A stretch of DNA of 64,000 nt. Origin: Microbacterium sp. H83 (GTDB lineage Bacteria > Actinomycetota > Actinomycetes > Actinomycetales > Microbacteriaceae). Positions 51,191 through 59,828 of this stretch are shown piece after piece. Both the position numbers and the translations under genes were made by a program. The notes below the pieces were generated by a model, which did no database searches, was not told the DNA's origin, and saw nothing but the letters and a program-made list of their open reading frames with translations. Positions within the stretch are counted from its first letter, which is position 1, and the number at the start of each line of letters is the position of its first letter. The stretch is taken from positions 57,927 through 121,926 of the forward strand of contig NZ_LWCU01000055.1 in assembly GCF_001650405.1 (NCBI RefSeq). The letters are read 5' to 3'.

Positions 51191-52146
51191 CAGTAGGCCT
51201 CCCGGAAGCGGCGGACGAAACGGATGCTGATGAAGTTGATCAGCAAGGTGATGAGGAACAGCAGCAGCCCGACCGCGAACAGGGTGTTGTATTCGAGGCT
51301 CCCGACCCGGGAGTCGCCGAGCGCGGCGTTGGCGATGAATCCCGTCATCGTCTGCCCCTGATCGAGCGGGTTGGTGACGAGTTGCGCTTGGTTGCCGGCG
51401 GCGATGGCGACGATCATGGTTTCGCCGACCGCTCGGGAGATGCCCAGTACGACGGCCGCGACGATCCCGGACAGGGCGGCGGGGAACACGACGCGGAGGG
51501 TGGTCTGCATCCGGTTCGCCCCGAGCGCGGCGCTGCCCTGGCGGAGCGCCTGCGGGACAGCGGACATGGCGTCTTCTGCGATCGACGCGATCGTCGGGAT
51601 GATCATCACACCCATGACGAGGCCCGCCGCGAGAACACTGAACGCCCCGGTTGGAAGGTGAAGCCAGTCCCGCAGGACGGTGCCTTGCACGAACTGCAGG
51701 GCGAAGAACCCATACACGACCGTGGGGATGCCCGCGAGGATCTCGAGCAACGGTTTGAGAACCTTGCGGACGCGGGGGCGGGCGTACTCAGCGAGCAGCG
51801 TTGCAGCCCCGAGCCCGAACGGCACCGCCACGAGCAGCGCGATGAGCGTGGTCCACAAGGTCGCGGTGACCAGAGGCAGCACGCCGAACGACGCGTCCGC
51901 GAAGCGTGGCGCCCACCGGGTGCCGAACAGGAACTCCAGGACCGGGACCTCGGCGAAGAAGCTCAGCGACGGGATAAGCAGCGCGATGAGGATCCCCACC
52001 GTCGTCACGACGGTGACGGCTGCAGCCAGGCGCAGGGCGAGCTTGATGAGGAACTCGCCGGGGCGGCGGCGGCCGGCGAAACTGCTGGCGGGGGCAGGGG
52101 CCCGGCCAGAAGCCGGACCCCCACGCCGTTCAATGATGGCGGTCAT
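51190..52146 (-). CDS. pstC: Phosphate ABC transporter permease
   Basis: A 318-aa protein with six TM segments. FLFGTRWAPRFADASFGVLP, GIPTVVYGFFALQFVQ and SAVPQALRQGSAALGANRMQ (EAA loop) identify PstC. Its stop overlaps the pstA start. It follows pstS after 14 bases. Confidence 0.95.
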   Translation of the reverse strand: MTAIIERRGGPASGRAPAPASSFAGRRRPGEFLIKLALRLAAAVTVVTTVGILIALLIPSLSFFAEVPVLEFLFGTRWAPRFADASFGVLPLVTATLWTTLIALLVAVPFGLGAATLLAEYARPRVRKVLKPLLEILAGIPTVVYGFFALQFVQGTVLRDWLHLPTGAFSVLAAGLVMGVMIIPTIASIAEDAMSAVPQALRQGSAALGANRMQTTLRVVFPAALSGIVAAVVLGISRAVGETMIVAIAAGNQAQLVTNPLDQGQTMTGFIANAALGDSRVGSLEYNTLFAVGLLLFLITLLINFISIRFVRRFREAY

Positions 52147-52160
52147 GGAGCGTGCGGTGC

Positions 52161-53126
52161 TCAGCCGAGCGAGGCGAGCTCGTCGGTGGCGGTGGTGACC
52201 TGGTCCTCGGTCAACGGCACGAACAGTGCACGCTCAGCGATCTCCGCGGAGTTGGCGACGTAGAAGTCGATGAACGACTTCACCTGCTCCTTGTCGACGT
52301 ACGAGGCGTTGTTCACGTAGATGAACAGGGGGCGACCCAGCGGGGTGTAGGTGCCGTCCTGCACGGTCTCGGTGCTCGGCATCACGCCGTCGACGGCGAC
52401 TGCCTTCACGACACCTTCGTTCTCTTCGACGTAGCTGAGGCCGAGGAACCCGATCGCGCTGACGTCTCCCGCAACGCCCTGGATGGTGATGTTGTCATCT
52501 TCGGAGGGGCTGTAGTCGGTGCGGATCGCACCGTCTTCGCCGTTGATCTCCTCGGTGAAGTAGTCGAACGTGCCCGAGTCGGTGCCGGCGCCGAAGAGCG
52601 TGATGGCCTGGTCGGGGAAGCTGGGATCGACCTGGTTCCAGTTCGTGATCTTGCCCTCCGCCTCCGGCCCCCAGATCAGGTTGAGCTGCTCAACGGTCAA
52701 GTCCTCCGCCCAGTCATTCTCCGGGTTCACGATGACTGACAGGCCGTCGTTGGCGGCGACGATCTCGGTGTACTTGATGCCGGCGGCCTCGCAGTCCGCA
52801 GCTTCCTCGTCCTTGATCGGACGCGACGCGTTGGACACATCCGTCTCGCCGGCGCAGAACGTCTTGAAGCCACCACCGGTACCCGACGTCGCGACCGAGA
52901 CGTTCACGCCGCTCTCCTCATCGCGGAACAGGTCAGCGGCGGCCTCAGTCAGCGGGGCGACGGTCGACGAACCGTCGGTGTTCACCGAACCGGTCAGTCC
53001 GCCCCCGCTCGCGCCGGATCCAGAGGTGTCACCACCGGAGGGCTGCCCGCCGCACCCGCTCAGGGCTAGTGCCCCGACCAGGACCAATGCGGTGGACGCG
53101 AAGATCTTTGCTGTGGACTTTCGCAC
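52161..53126 (-). CDS. pstS: Phosphate-binding lipoprotein
   Basis: A 321-aa extracellular phosphate receptor. The signal peptide ends in lipobox LALSGCG, then a Gly/Ser linker. VNTDGSSTVAPLTEAAADLF is the N-terminal phosphate-binding loop, and SGTGGGFKTFCAGETDVSNA and GAGTDSGTFDYFTEEI provide the other ligands. GTG at 53126 is chosen because AAGGAAG lies seven bases upstream; earlier in-frame starts lack one. First gene of pstSCAB. Confidence 0.96.
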   Translation of the reverse strand: MRKSTAKIFASTALVLVGALALSGCGGQPSGGDTSGSGASGGGLTGSVNTDGSSTVAPLTEAAADLFRDEESGVNVSVATSGTGGGFKTFCAGETDVSNASRPIKDEEAADCEAAGIKYTEIVAANDGLSVIVNPENDWAEDLTVEQLNLIWGPEAEGKITNWNQVDPSFPDQAITLFGAGTDSGTFDYFTEEINGEDGAIRTDYSPSEDDNITIQGVAGDVSAIGFLGLSYVEENEGVVKAVAVDGVMPSTETVQDGTYTPLGRPLFIYVNNASYVDKEQVKSFIDFYVANSAEIAERALFVPLTEDQVTTATDELASLG

Positions 53127-53206
53127 GTGTGCTTCCTTCATCTCAGGTATTCGAGGGATGAAGCAGCCGAGTCGCCGCTTCACATAGATGCTTGTCTATC
53201 CGACGT

Positions 53207-53243
53207 AGTTATAGAAGGCTATCTATATGAACGTGAGGTGAAC
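53207..53243 (-). promoter_or_regulatory. PHO-box-like promoter of pstS
   Basis: Reading leftward, GTTCACCTCAC (53243-53233) is followed directly by GTTCATATAGA (53232-53222). These two 11-base direct repeats match the actinobacterial PhoP box (GTTCACC type). A -10-like TATAACT follows at 53213-53207. Expression should rise when phosphate is scarce. Confidence 0.7.
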
Positions 53244-53376
53244 GGCGACGAAAGGGTTCGTTGATCTTCCCGCCCGGGTGTCGGATCGTGCCGTGATCGA
53301 CGCGATGATCAGGTGCGCGGATGTCGCGCGTCGTCAAGGCTTCGCGGGCGGCGAGATCTCGACAGAAAGGACTCAC

Positions 53377-54984
53377 ATGCACCTGGTCGTGATCGGAGGA
53401 AGCGACGCGGGAATCTCCGCGGCGCTCCGTGCCCGAGAGGTGGACGAATCCGCTGATGTGACGGTCGTCGTTGCCGATGCGTACCCGAACTTCTCCATCT
53501 GCGGCATCCCTTATTACTTCTCGCGGGAGGTGCAACCGTGGCAGTCCCTCGCACATCGCACGCTCGCCGATCTGGAAGCGGCCGGCCTCCAGGTGCGCAC
53601 CAACACGCTCGCGACAGGCATCAGCGTCGACGCCCGCACCCTCGCGGTGCGGACCAGCGATGGAGCGGGGTCCGCCATTCCTTACGATGCGCTCGTCGTC
53701 GGGACGGGTGCATCCGCGTCGACGGCGGGTATCCACGGGACCGACCGGCTCGGGCCTGCGGACGGTGTGCATACGCTCCACACGATGGGTGACACCTTCG
53801 CTCTTGAGAGCTACATCGATGAGCATCAACCGTCGACGGCGATCATCATCGGCGCGGGGTACGTCGGCCTCGAGATGGCCGAAGCGCTCACCATCCGCGG
53901 ACTCCAGGTCACGCAGCTGCAACGCGGACCCCAGGTGCTCTCCACCCTCGACACGGAGCTCGGAGCGCTCGTGCGCGACGAGCTCCACCGCAATGGCGTC
54001 ACGGTGGAAACGGGCATGCAGGTGCACGATATCGGTCGCGACAGTGGGCTCCTTGCGGTCCAGGGCACCCGCGACGGTGCCCCGTTCGTGCGTCGCGCCG
54101 AGCTGGTCCTCGTCGTGGTGGGTGTGCGCCCCAATGTGGAGCTCCTCACCGGAATCGGGGCACGAACCGGAGCCGGCGGCGCCGTCATCGTGGACGAACG
54201 GATGCAGACAGGGATTCCGCAGATCTGGGCGGGCGGGGACGGTGTGATCACCCGTCATCGCCTTCTCGGCGACACGTATCTTCCGCTCGGCACGACCGCG
54301 CACAAACAAGGGCGCGTCGCGGGCGCGAACGCGGTCGGCGCCGATGCGCGATTCCACGGCAGCCTGGGAACCCAGGTCGTGAAGGTGTTCGACCTGGTAG
54401 CTGCACGCACGGGCCTTCGCGATCATGAAGCCGAGACCGCGGGGCATCGGCCGCACAGCCACACCGTCACTGCCGACGACCACAAGCGCTACTACCCAGG
54501 CGCCACCCCGATCCATATCCGTGTGACCGGAGACCTTGAATCGGGGCGTCTCCTCGGCGCGCAACTGGTCGGATCGCGCAGCGCCGAGATCTCCAAGCGC
54601 GTCGATACATTCGCGACCGCACTGCACCACAGCATGTCCGTAGATGCGATCAGCGACCTCGACCTGTCTTATACCCCGCCGCTCGGCTCCCCCTGGGATG
54701 CGGTGCAGATCGCTACCCAAGCGTGGAGCACGTCAACCCGCGCAGCGGGATCGACGATCCCCGCCCACGCCGATACGTCGCGCAGTTTGGAGGCGGACGG
54801 CATCGACGGGCGGAGAGATCAGGTGAAGCGGGCGAAGGTGAGTGACAGCCCGGCGAACCCCACAGCAACCCACGCCATGGCGGAGTACGACCCCGTCGCC
54901 ACCGCGATGAGTGGGCCGAGCGCGGGACCGACCGCACCGATCGCCGTGATCGGTGCGGCGAAGACACCATTGATCGAGCCGTAG
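53377..54984 (+). CDS. NADH-oxidase / CoA-disulfide-reductase-like flavoprotein
   Basis: A 535-aa FAD protein. HLVVIGGSDAGISAALRARE is the FAD loop, FSICGIPYY carries the redox Cys (C42), IIIGAGYVGLEMAEAL is the NAD loop and IWAGGDGV closes FAD binding. The C-terminal dimer domain ends near SPWDAVQIATQAW (about residue 445), where relatives stop. Here the frame runs on for some 80 residues, the last 55 of them antisense to the MFS gene. This tail is probably non-native. GAAAGG precedes the ATG. It may recycle thiols or reduce oxygen in the arsenic response. Confidence 0.85.
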   Translation: MHLVVIGGSDAGISAALRAREVDESADVTVVVADAYPNFSICGIPYYFSREVQPWQSLAHRTLADLEAAGLQVRTNTLATGISVDARTLAVRTSDGAGSAIPYDALVVGTGASASTAGIHGTDRLGPADGVHTLHTMGDTFALESYIDEHQPSTAIIIGAGYVGLEMAEALTIRGLQVTQLQRGPQVLSTLDTELGALVRDELHRNGVTVETGMQVHDIGRDSGLLAVQGTRDGAPFVRRAELVLVVVGVRPNVELLTGIGARTGAGGAVIVDERMQTGIPQIWAGGDGVITRHRLLGDTYLPLGTTAHKQGRVAGANAVGADARFHGSLGTQVVKVFDLVAARTGLRDHEAETAGHRPHSHTVTADDHKRYYPGATPIHIRVTGDLESGRLLGAQLVGSRSAEISKRVDTFATALHHSMSVDAISDLDLSYTPPLGSPWDAVQIATQAWSTSTRAAGSTIPAHADTSRSLEADGIDGRRDQVKRAKVSDSPANPTATHAMAEYDPVATAMSGPSAGPTAPIAVIGAAKTPLIEP

Positions 54985-55991
54985 TTCCGGGTGCCCCACC
55001 GGTCAGCGACGGCAGAGCCCTGCACAAGCGTCTGTGCACCGCGCACGGCTCCGACCCCCACGCCGATACTGATGAGCAGCCACGGCGGGCCGGGCACGAT
55101 CGCGATCAGAGCAAGCCCGATGGCGCTCAGCCCTGCCGTCGCCGCCAACGCCACCCAGGGTGCGGCGGTGTGTGGGACGGCGACATACAGCAGTCGGCCG
55201 ATCACCTGGCCCGCGCCGAGCAGCCCCAGCGCCCATGCGGCGAGCTCGTACGTCATCCCCTTCTCAGTGAACAGCGGAATGATTGCGAGTGTGACGCTGA
55301 ACAGCGCCGCCGCCAGGGTGAGCATCGACGCCTCGAGCATCCAGAAGCGTCGCGTGCGCACCACGCTCGCCACCGTGTGGTGATCGGCCGATGCACCATG
55401 AATGACGGGTGGCCAGGACGACTCGAGGAAGAACCAATGCAACGGTGTGGTCGTCACCACGAGGACGACGGCGAGGACAAGAAACACCGACCGCCAATCC
55501 ATCATCGACAGCAACATGGCGACGAGGGGAGCAAAGACGGTCGACGCCAATCCTCCCGCGAGGGTGAGGATCGTCATTGCACCCCGGCGGCGGTCTCCGT
55601 ACCGGCGAGCAATCACCGTGAACGCGGCCTGGTACAACACCGCGGCCTGCGCGGTCCCCGCCACGATCCACCCCGCCGTGAACACGACAAGATCCGGCGC
55701 GGCCGCCACGATGACCAGCCCACCCGCACCGACGATGCTTCCCACGGTCATGATCATCCGAGGCCCACGCTCGTCGAGCCAGCGCCCGACAACGACGCCC
55801 GCGATCGCCGAAGCAACGAGTCCACCCGAGAACGACAATGTGACCAGCACCACGGGCCACCCTGTCTCGTCCGCGATCGCGGGCGAGGCGACGATCAACG
55901 CGTAGAACAAAATGCCCCAGCTGATGACCTGACCCAGCGACAGCGCGACAAGCCGACCCCCGAACCGGGAGCCCGCGGCCCGAGCGGTCAC
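54819..55991 (-). CDS. MFS transporter of the arsenic island
   Basis: A 390-aa protein with about 12 TM segments. LGQVISWGILFYALIVASPA in TM1 and GVVVGRWLDERGPRMIMTVG after TM2 place it in the monocarboxylate-like MFS branch. The GTG start at 55991 overlaps the ArsR stop (GTGA). It is therefore co-expressed with ArsR and likely exports an arsenic species or related toxicant; the substrate is inference. Its 3' end overlaps the flavoprotein frame on the other strand. Confidence 0.83.
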   Translation of the reverse strand: MTARAAGSRFGGRLVALSLGQVISWGILFYALIVASPAIADETGWPVVLVTLSFSGGLVASAIAGVVVGRWLDERGPRMIMTVGSIVGAGGLVIVAAAPDLVVFTAGWIVAGTAQAAVLYQAAFTVIARRYGDRRRGAMTILTLAGGLASTVFAPLVAMLLSMMDWRSVFLVLAVVLVVTTTPLHWFFLESSWPPVIHGASADHHTVASVVRTRRFWMLEASMLTLAAALFSVTLAIIPLFTEKGMTYELAAWALGLLGAGQVIGRLLYVAVPHTAAPWVALAATAGLSAIGLALIAIVPGPPWLLISIGVGVGAVRGAQTLVQGSAVADRWGTRNYGSINGVFAAPITAIGAVGPALGPLIAVATGSYSAMAWVAVGFAGLSLTFARFT

Positions 55992-56332
55992 ACCGAACGA
56001 AGAGTGTCCGCGGCGGCGTCCAGCGCCCCGTCGGTGATCGCGAAGTACGCCCACTTCCCTCGCTGCTCGCGGGTGACGAGCCCCGCGTCGGCGAGCAGCT
56101 TCATGTGGTGCGACACCGTGCCCTGCGACAGTCCGACCGGAGCGGTGAGGTCGCAGATGCACGCCTCCCCACCGTCACCGGCGGCAATCAGCGACAACAG
56201 GCGCACCCGTGTCGGATCCCCGAGCGCTTTGAAGACCCGTGCGACGCGATCCGCGTCCTCGACCGTGATCGCTGCTGTCACCCGAGGGGCGCAGCAGGAC
56301 GTCGAGGTGTCGAGGGTGGCAGGAAGACTCAT
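55988..56332 (-). CDS. arsR: ArsR/SmtB-family metalloid-responsive repressor
   Basis: A 114-aa winged-helix repressor. VARVFKALGDPTRVRLLSLI and LSQGTVSHHMKLLADAGLVT are the DNA-binding core. Cysteines at CCAPR near the N-terminus and in EACICDL (helix alpha-3, the classic ArsR CxC) provide the arsenite site. It is divergent from the ArsO-like gene and overlaps the MFS gene. Confidence 0.92.
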   Translation of the reverse strand: MSLPATLDTSTSCCAPRVTAAITVEDADRVARVFKALGDPTRVRLLSLIAAGDGGEACICDLTAPVGLSQGTVSHHMKLLADAGLVTREQRGKWAYFAITDGALDAAADTLRSV

Positions 56333-56356
56333 GACACCAGTATCGCACGCATTGAC

Positions 56357-56396
56357 AAACTTCGATAGGAGGAGCAGCCTATTCATATTGAAGTTT
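56357..56396. promoter_or_regulatory. ArsR operator between arsR and arsO-like gene
   Basis: AAACTTCGAT (56357-56366) and ATTGAAGTTT (56387-56396) are inverted repeats, 9 of 10 matched, in the 83-base divergent region. The position covers both promoters. Confidence 0.65.
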
Positions 56397-56415
56397 TTCG
56401 ATTTGAGGAGATGTG

Positions 56416-57714
56416 ATGAACGAGCTTCCCGTCGTAGTCATCGGCGCCGGCCCCCAAGGGCTTGCTGCGGCCGCCCACCTGACGGAGCGAGGCATCGCCG
56501 TGACGGTCGTTGAGCGAGGCGATGGACCAGCTGCTGCGGTGTCCGAGTGGGGACATGTGCGCCTGTTCTCCAGCTGGCCGGAACTCACCGACACGGCCGC
56601 GCGGCGTCTGCTGGAGCCGACCGGGTGGGCCGCACCGCACTCGGGTTACCCCACGGGAGCCGAATGGGTCGCCGGCTACCTGGACCCGCTCGCCCGCGTC
56701 CTCGGTGACCGCGTCATCTACTCGACCACCGTCACCGGTGTCGCCCGCAAAGGCCGGGACCTGATGGTCGACAGCGGCCGCAAGGGGCAGCCGTTCATCG
56801 TGCACACCCGGGACACGCAGGGGGCAGAAGGTCGGATCTCCGCGCGCGCCGTCATCGACGCCAGCGGCACATGGGCGCTCCCGAACCCTGCCGGGGCGGA
56901 CGGGCTGCCCGCGCTCGGCGAGCGGGCCGCGGCCGCACGGATCTCATACCGCATCCCGGAGGATGTCTCCGCGTGTGCGGGGCAGCACCTGGTCGTGATC
57001 GGTGCCGGGCACTCCGCGGTGCATGCCGTCCTCCGGCTGAGCGAGTTGGCGCGCACGACCCCAGGCACCCGGGTGACGTGGCTGCTGCGTCGCGGCACGA
57101 CGGGCAACGTCTTCGGTGGTGGAGCGGGCGATGAATTGCCCGAGCGTGCAGCTCTGGGCACTCGAGCGCGCAAGGTGATCGAAGCCGGTGTTGTCGACGT
57201 GGTGACGGGCTTCCGCGTCGCCGAGTTCCACGACGAGACGGCGGGGCTGCGCATCGTCGCGGAGAACGGCAAGGAGGTCGACGGGGTGTCCCGGGTGTTC
57301 GCGCTGACCGGGTTCCGTCCCGATGTGAGCATCCTGTCGGAGATGCGCATCGATCTGGATGCGTCGCTGGAGGCGGTCGCCGGGATCGCGGAGGAGATCA
57401 ACCCGAACGTCCACTCCTGCGGATCGATCGGCGCCACCGGGGCCCGCGACCTCACCCAGCCGGAGCCAGACTTCTTCATCGTCGGCGCAAAAAGCTACGG
57501 CCGCGCCCCTACCTTCCTCGCTCTCACCGGGTTCGAGCAAGTCCGCAGCGTCGCCGCGCACCTCGCGGGCGATCATGCAGGAGCCGAGCGCAACGAGCTC
57601 ATCCTTCCCGACACCGGCGTCTGCGGCGGATCCGGAGACTTCGACGGGGCCGGAAGCAGTTGCTGCGCGGCGCCGGTCATCCAGCTCGAGCCCACCCGCG
57701 TCGCCGTCGGCTGA
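56416..57714 (+). CDS. arsO: ArsO-like FAD-dependent monooxygenase
   Basis: A 432-aa flavoprotein. VVVIGAGPQGLAAAAHLTER is the FAD loop, HLVVIGAGHSAVHAVLRLSE the NAD(P)H loop, and FALTGFRPDVSIL the C-terminal FAD contact. SEWGHVRLFSSWPELTD is typical of the ArsO group found in ars operons. The reaction is not settled for this group. GAGGAG precedes the ATG at 56416. The gene for a 52-aa peptide follows in the same transcript. Confidence 0.82.
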   Translation: MNELPVVVIGAGPQGLAAAAHLTERGIAVTVVERGDGPAAAVSEWGHVRLFSSWPELTDTAARRLLEPTGWAAPHSGYPTGAEWVAGYLDPLARVLGDRVIYSTTVTGVARKGRDLMVDSGRKGQPFIVHTRDTQGAEGRISARAVIDASGTWALPNPAGADGLPALGERAAAARISYRIPEDVSACAGQHLVVIGAGHSAVHAVLRLSELARTTPGTRVTWLLRRGTTGNVFGGGAGDELPERAALGTRARKVIEAGVVDVVTGFRVAEFHDETAGLRIVAENGKEVDGVSRVFALTGFRPDVSILSEMRIDLDASLEAVAGIAEEINPNVHSCGSIGATGARDLTQPEPDFFIVGAKSYGRAPTFLALTGFEQVRSVAAHLAGDHAGAERNELILPDTGVCGGSGDFDGAGSSCCAAPVIQLEPTRVAVG

Positions 57715-57775
57715 CCGGCAGCTCGAGCCACCACCCAGCGCCCCGCGGGGCGCAATCAACCCAAGGAGTACTCAC

Positions 57776-57934
57776 ATGGCCAACCAGCTGATCGAGAAGA
57801 ACGTCACGATCGAAGACCCCCGCGACGGCACCCCGCTCGCCGTCACCATCCAACTCGAGCTCGACCTGTCCGACTGCGCCTGCGCACCCCGCACGCCGTC
57901 GCTGGGCAACCCGGTCGGATACGGCTCCAAGTAG
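57776..57934 (+). CDS. 52-aa cysteine-containing small protein
   Basis: MANQLIEKNVTIEDPRDGTP opens it, and a hydrophobic strand (LAVTIQLELDLSD) leads to CACAPR and a Gly/Pro-rich end (GNPVGYGSK). CCAAGGAG lies before the ATG and a terminator follows, so it is a real gene. The CxC pair resembles thiol arsenite ligands; a chaperone or a modified-peptide precursor are both possible. Family unknown to me. Confidence 0.7.
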   Translation: MANQLIEKNVTIEDPRDGTPLAVTIQLELDLSDCACAPRTPSLGNPVGYGSK

Positions 57935-57952
57935 TCGACCCAACACCGGAAG

Positions 57953-57981
57953 AGGGAGCCCGTCCGTGATGGACGGGCTCC
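57953..57981 (+). terminator. Terminator after the arsO-like operon
   Basis: GGGAGCCCGTCC and GGACGGGCTCCC form a perfect 12-bp stem with loop GTGAT. It lies 18 bases after the small-protein stop, between convergent genes. Confidence 0.85.
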
Positions 57982-58027
57982 CTACGTGCATACTCGTTAC
58001 AAGACGGGGTGCTGACCCCGCCGGCGG

Positions 58028-58435
58028 TCATTCCAGCAGTCGGGCTGCCAAGGCGTGCACGTTCTGGTCGACAGCGTCACGGAGTTCTCGCACGGCGTCG
58101 CTGTCCACGGACCAGTCCGCAGGATCAGGGAACTCCCACTGCACGACCTCACCGGAGACTGGCCCGGGTAGTTCCAAGCCCGGCTTCATCAGTACCACCA
58201 CATCGGCGCTCGCGAGGTCGTCCGGGGTGACGGCGCGCGGCACTGCCGCTGAGGTGTCGATGCCGAGCTCGTCGAGAGACGCGGCGACCGCGGGGTTGAT
58301 CGCGGCAGCGGGGTGTACGCCGGCGCTGTCTGCGATCAGTCGATCGCCAGCATGCCGGGCCAGCAGGTGCGCGCCCAGCTGTGAGCGTCCGGCGTTGTGT
58401 GTGCAGATGAACAGCACGGTCTGAGGGTCTGTCAC
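58028..58435 (-). CDS. LMW-phosphatase-family protein lacking the resolving cysteines
   Basis: A 135-aa relative of ArsC. The catalytic loop [16 protein letters not shown] is intact, and [13 protein letters not shown] and DELGID follow the family. Where arsenate reductases have MGCGDxCP, this protein reads [10 protein letters not shown], with no Cys, so it cannot form the intramolecular disulfide of thioredoxin-coupled ArsC. It could be a mycothiol-dependent reductase or a phosphatase. GGAGAGAAGGA precedes the GTG start. Confidence 0.82.
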   Translation of the reverse strand: MTDPQTVLFICTHNAGRSQLGAHLLARHAGDRLIADSAGVHPAAAINPAVAASLDELGIDTSAAVPRAVTPDDLASADVVVLMKPGLELPGPVSGEVVQWEFPDPADWSVDSDAVRELRDAVDQNVHALAARLLE

Positions 58436-58506
58436 GTCATCCTTCTCTCCTCCGGCGGGCCGCTCGCCCGCCGGACCGTTGGCGTGACACCAGGCTTGCA
58501 CGTTGT

Positions 58507-58538
58507 ATCGATAAGTGTCAATATAGACACATGTCGAT
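58507..58538. promoter_or_regulatory. Operator spanning the trxB start codon
   Basis: ATCGATAAGTGTC (58507-58519) and GACACATGTCGAT (58526-58538) form an inverted repeat, 11 of 13 matched, around AATATA. The trxB ATG (58531) lies inside the right arm. A bound ArsR would block both promoter and start, and no ribosome-binding site is present, so the mRNA is probably leaderless. Confidence 0.72.
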
Positions 58539-59505
58539 TCAAGAGGTTGAGCTGATCATCATTGGATCCGGGCCCGCCGGCTATACGGCTGCGGTGTATG
58601 CGGCGCGGGCGGGCCTTGCCCCGGTCGTGCTGGCCGGTTCCGTCACCGCGGGCGGTGCGCTCATGACGACCACCGAGGTGGAGAACTTCCCCGGTTTCGT
58701 CGATGGTGTCCAGGGTCCGGAGTTGATGGAGTCGATGCGCGCGCAGGCCGAGCGCTTCGGTGCCCGCATCCTTCTCGACGACGCTGTCTCGGTCGACCTG
58801 GCAGGGCCGGTGAAGACGGTGCGCACCGGATCGGGCGACACCTACCTGGCGCGTGCGGTGATCCTCACCATGGGGTCGGCCTACCGCAAGATCGGACTGG
58901 CCGATGAAGAGCGTCTCACCGGTCACGGGGTCTCCTGGTGTGCGACCTGCGACGGCTTCTTCTTCCGCGACCAGGAGATCGTCGTGGTCGGCGGTGGCGA
59001 TTCGGCGATGGAGGAAGCGCTGTTCCTCACCCGGTTCGCGTCGAAGGTCACCGTGGTGCACCGTCGCGACACGTTCCGCGCCTCACAGATCATGGCGCAG
59101 CGGGTGCTCGAGCACCCGAAGATCGACGTCGCCTGGAACAGCGAAGTAGCCGGCATCCTCGGGACGGACAAGGTCGAGGCGGTCACGCTGCGCGACACGG
59201 TCTCCGGAGTGGAACGCGAACTCTCCGTGACAGGGGTCTTCGTCGCCATCGGGCACGACCCGCGCTCCGAGCTCGTCGCAGGCTCCGTCGACACGGACGC
59301 TGACGGGTATGTGCGGGTCGCCCACCCGTCCACCCGCACCACCCTCGACGGCGTCTTCGCCGCCGGCGACCTGGTCGACCACACCTACCGGCAGGCCATC
59401 ACCGCAGCCGGCACGGGTTGCGCGGCCGCCCAGGACGCCCAGCACTACCTCGCGGCCCTCACGGACACCGCGCCCGCATTCGACGCCCAGGAGGTCCTCG
59501 CATGA
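58531..59505 (+). CDS. trxB: Thioredoxin reductase
   Basis: A 324-aa NADPH-FAD disulfide reductase. [20 protein letters not shown] binds [13 protein letters not shown] holds the redox Cxx[16 protein letters not shown] binds NADPH and [16 protein letters not shown] closes the FAD site. It lies first in a trxB-trxA-acr3-arsRC-arsC operon and would keep thioredoxin reduced for arsenate reduction. It is likely additional to a chromosomal housekeeping copy (inference). Confidence 0.95.
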   Translation: MSIQEVELIIIGSGPAGYTAAVYAARAGLAPVVLAGSVTAGGALMTTTEVENFPGFVDGVQGPELMESMRAQAERFGARILLDDAVSVDLAGPVKTVRTGSGDTYLARAVILTMGSAYRKIGLADEERLTGHGVSWCATCDGFFFRDQEIVVVGGGDSAMEEALFLTRFASKVTVVHRRDTFRASQIMAQRVLEHPKIDVAWNSEVAGILGTDKVEAVTLRDTVSGVERELSVTGVFVAIGHDPRSELVAGSVDTDADGYVRVAHPSTRTTLDGVFAAGDLVDHTYRQAITAAGTGCAAAQDAQHYLAALTDTAPAFDAQEVLA

Positions 59506-59828
59506 GTGTCCCGATCGTGGTCACCGACGCCACATTCCAGAACGACGTCACCGACTCCGAGATCCCCGTCGTGGTGGACATCTGGGCCACCTGGTGCGGT
59601 CCGTGCAAGCAGATCGCCCCACTTCTGGACCAGCTCGCCGTCGAGTACGACGGCCGGGTCAAGATCGTCAAGCTCGACGCCGACCAGAACCCGGCCACGG
59701 TGACCGCCATCGGCGTCACCTCGATCCCCACGCTGGTCTTCTACAACCAGGGTGCGCGCGTTGACATGCTCATCGGCGCCCACGCCAAGCCCGCAATCGC
59801 AGAGAAGATGGAGGCGCTCCTCGCATGA
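59502..59828 (+). CDS. trxA: Thioredoxin
   Basis: A 108-aa thioredoxin with active site [10 protein letters not shown] and the cis-Pro loop IPTLVFY. Its ATG overlaps the trxB stop (ATGA) and its end overlaps the ACR3 start. It is the likely electron donor for the ArsC proteins downstream. Confidence 0.95.
   Translation: MSVPIVVTDATFQNDVTDSEIPVVVDIWATWCGPCKQIAPLLDQLAVEYDGRVKIVKLDADQNPATVTAIGVTSIPTLVFYNQGARVDMLIGAHAKPAIAEKMEALLA

Noticed and set aside
54819..55991. ArsJ organoarsenical exporter
   Set aside because: ArsJ is normally beside a glyceraldehyde-3-phosphate dehydrogenase gene, which is absent here, so only a general MFS call is made.
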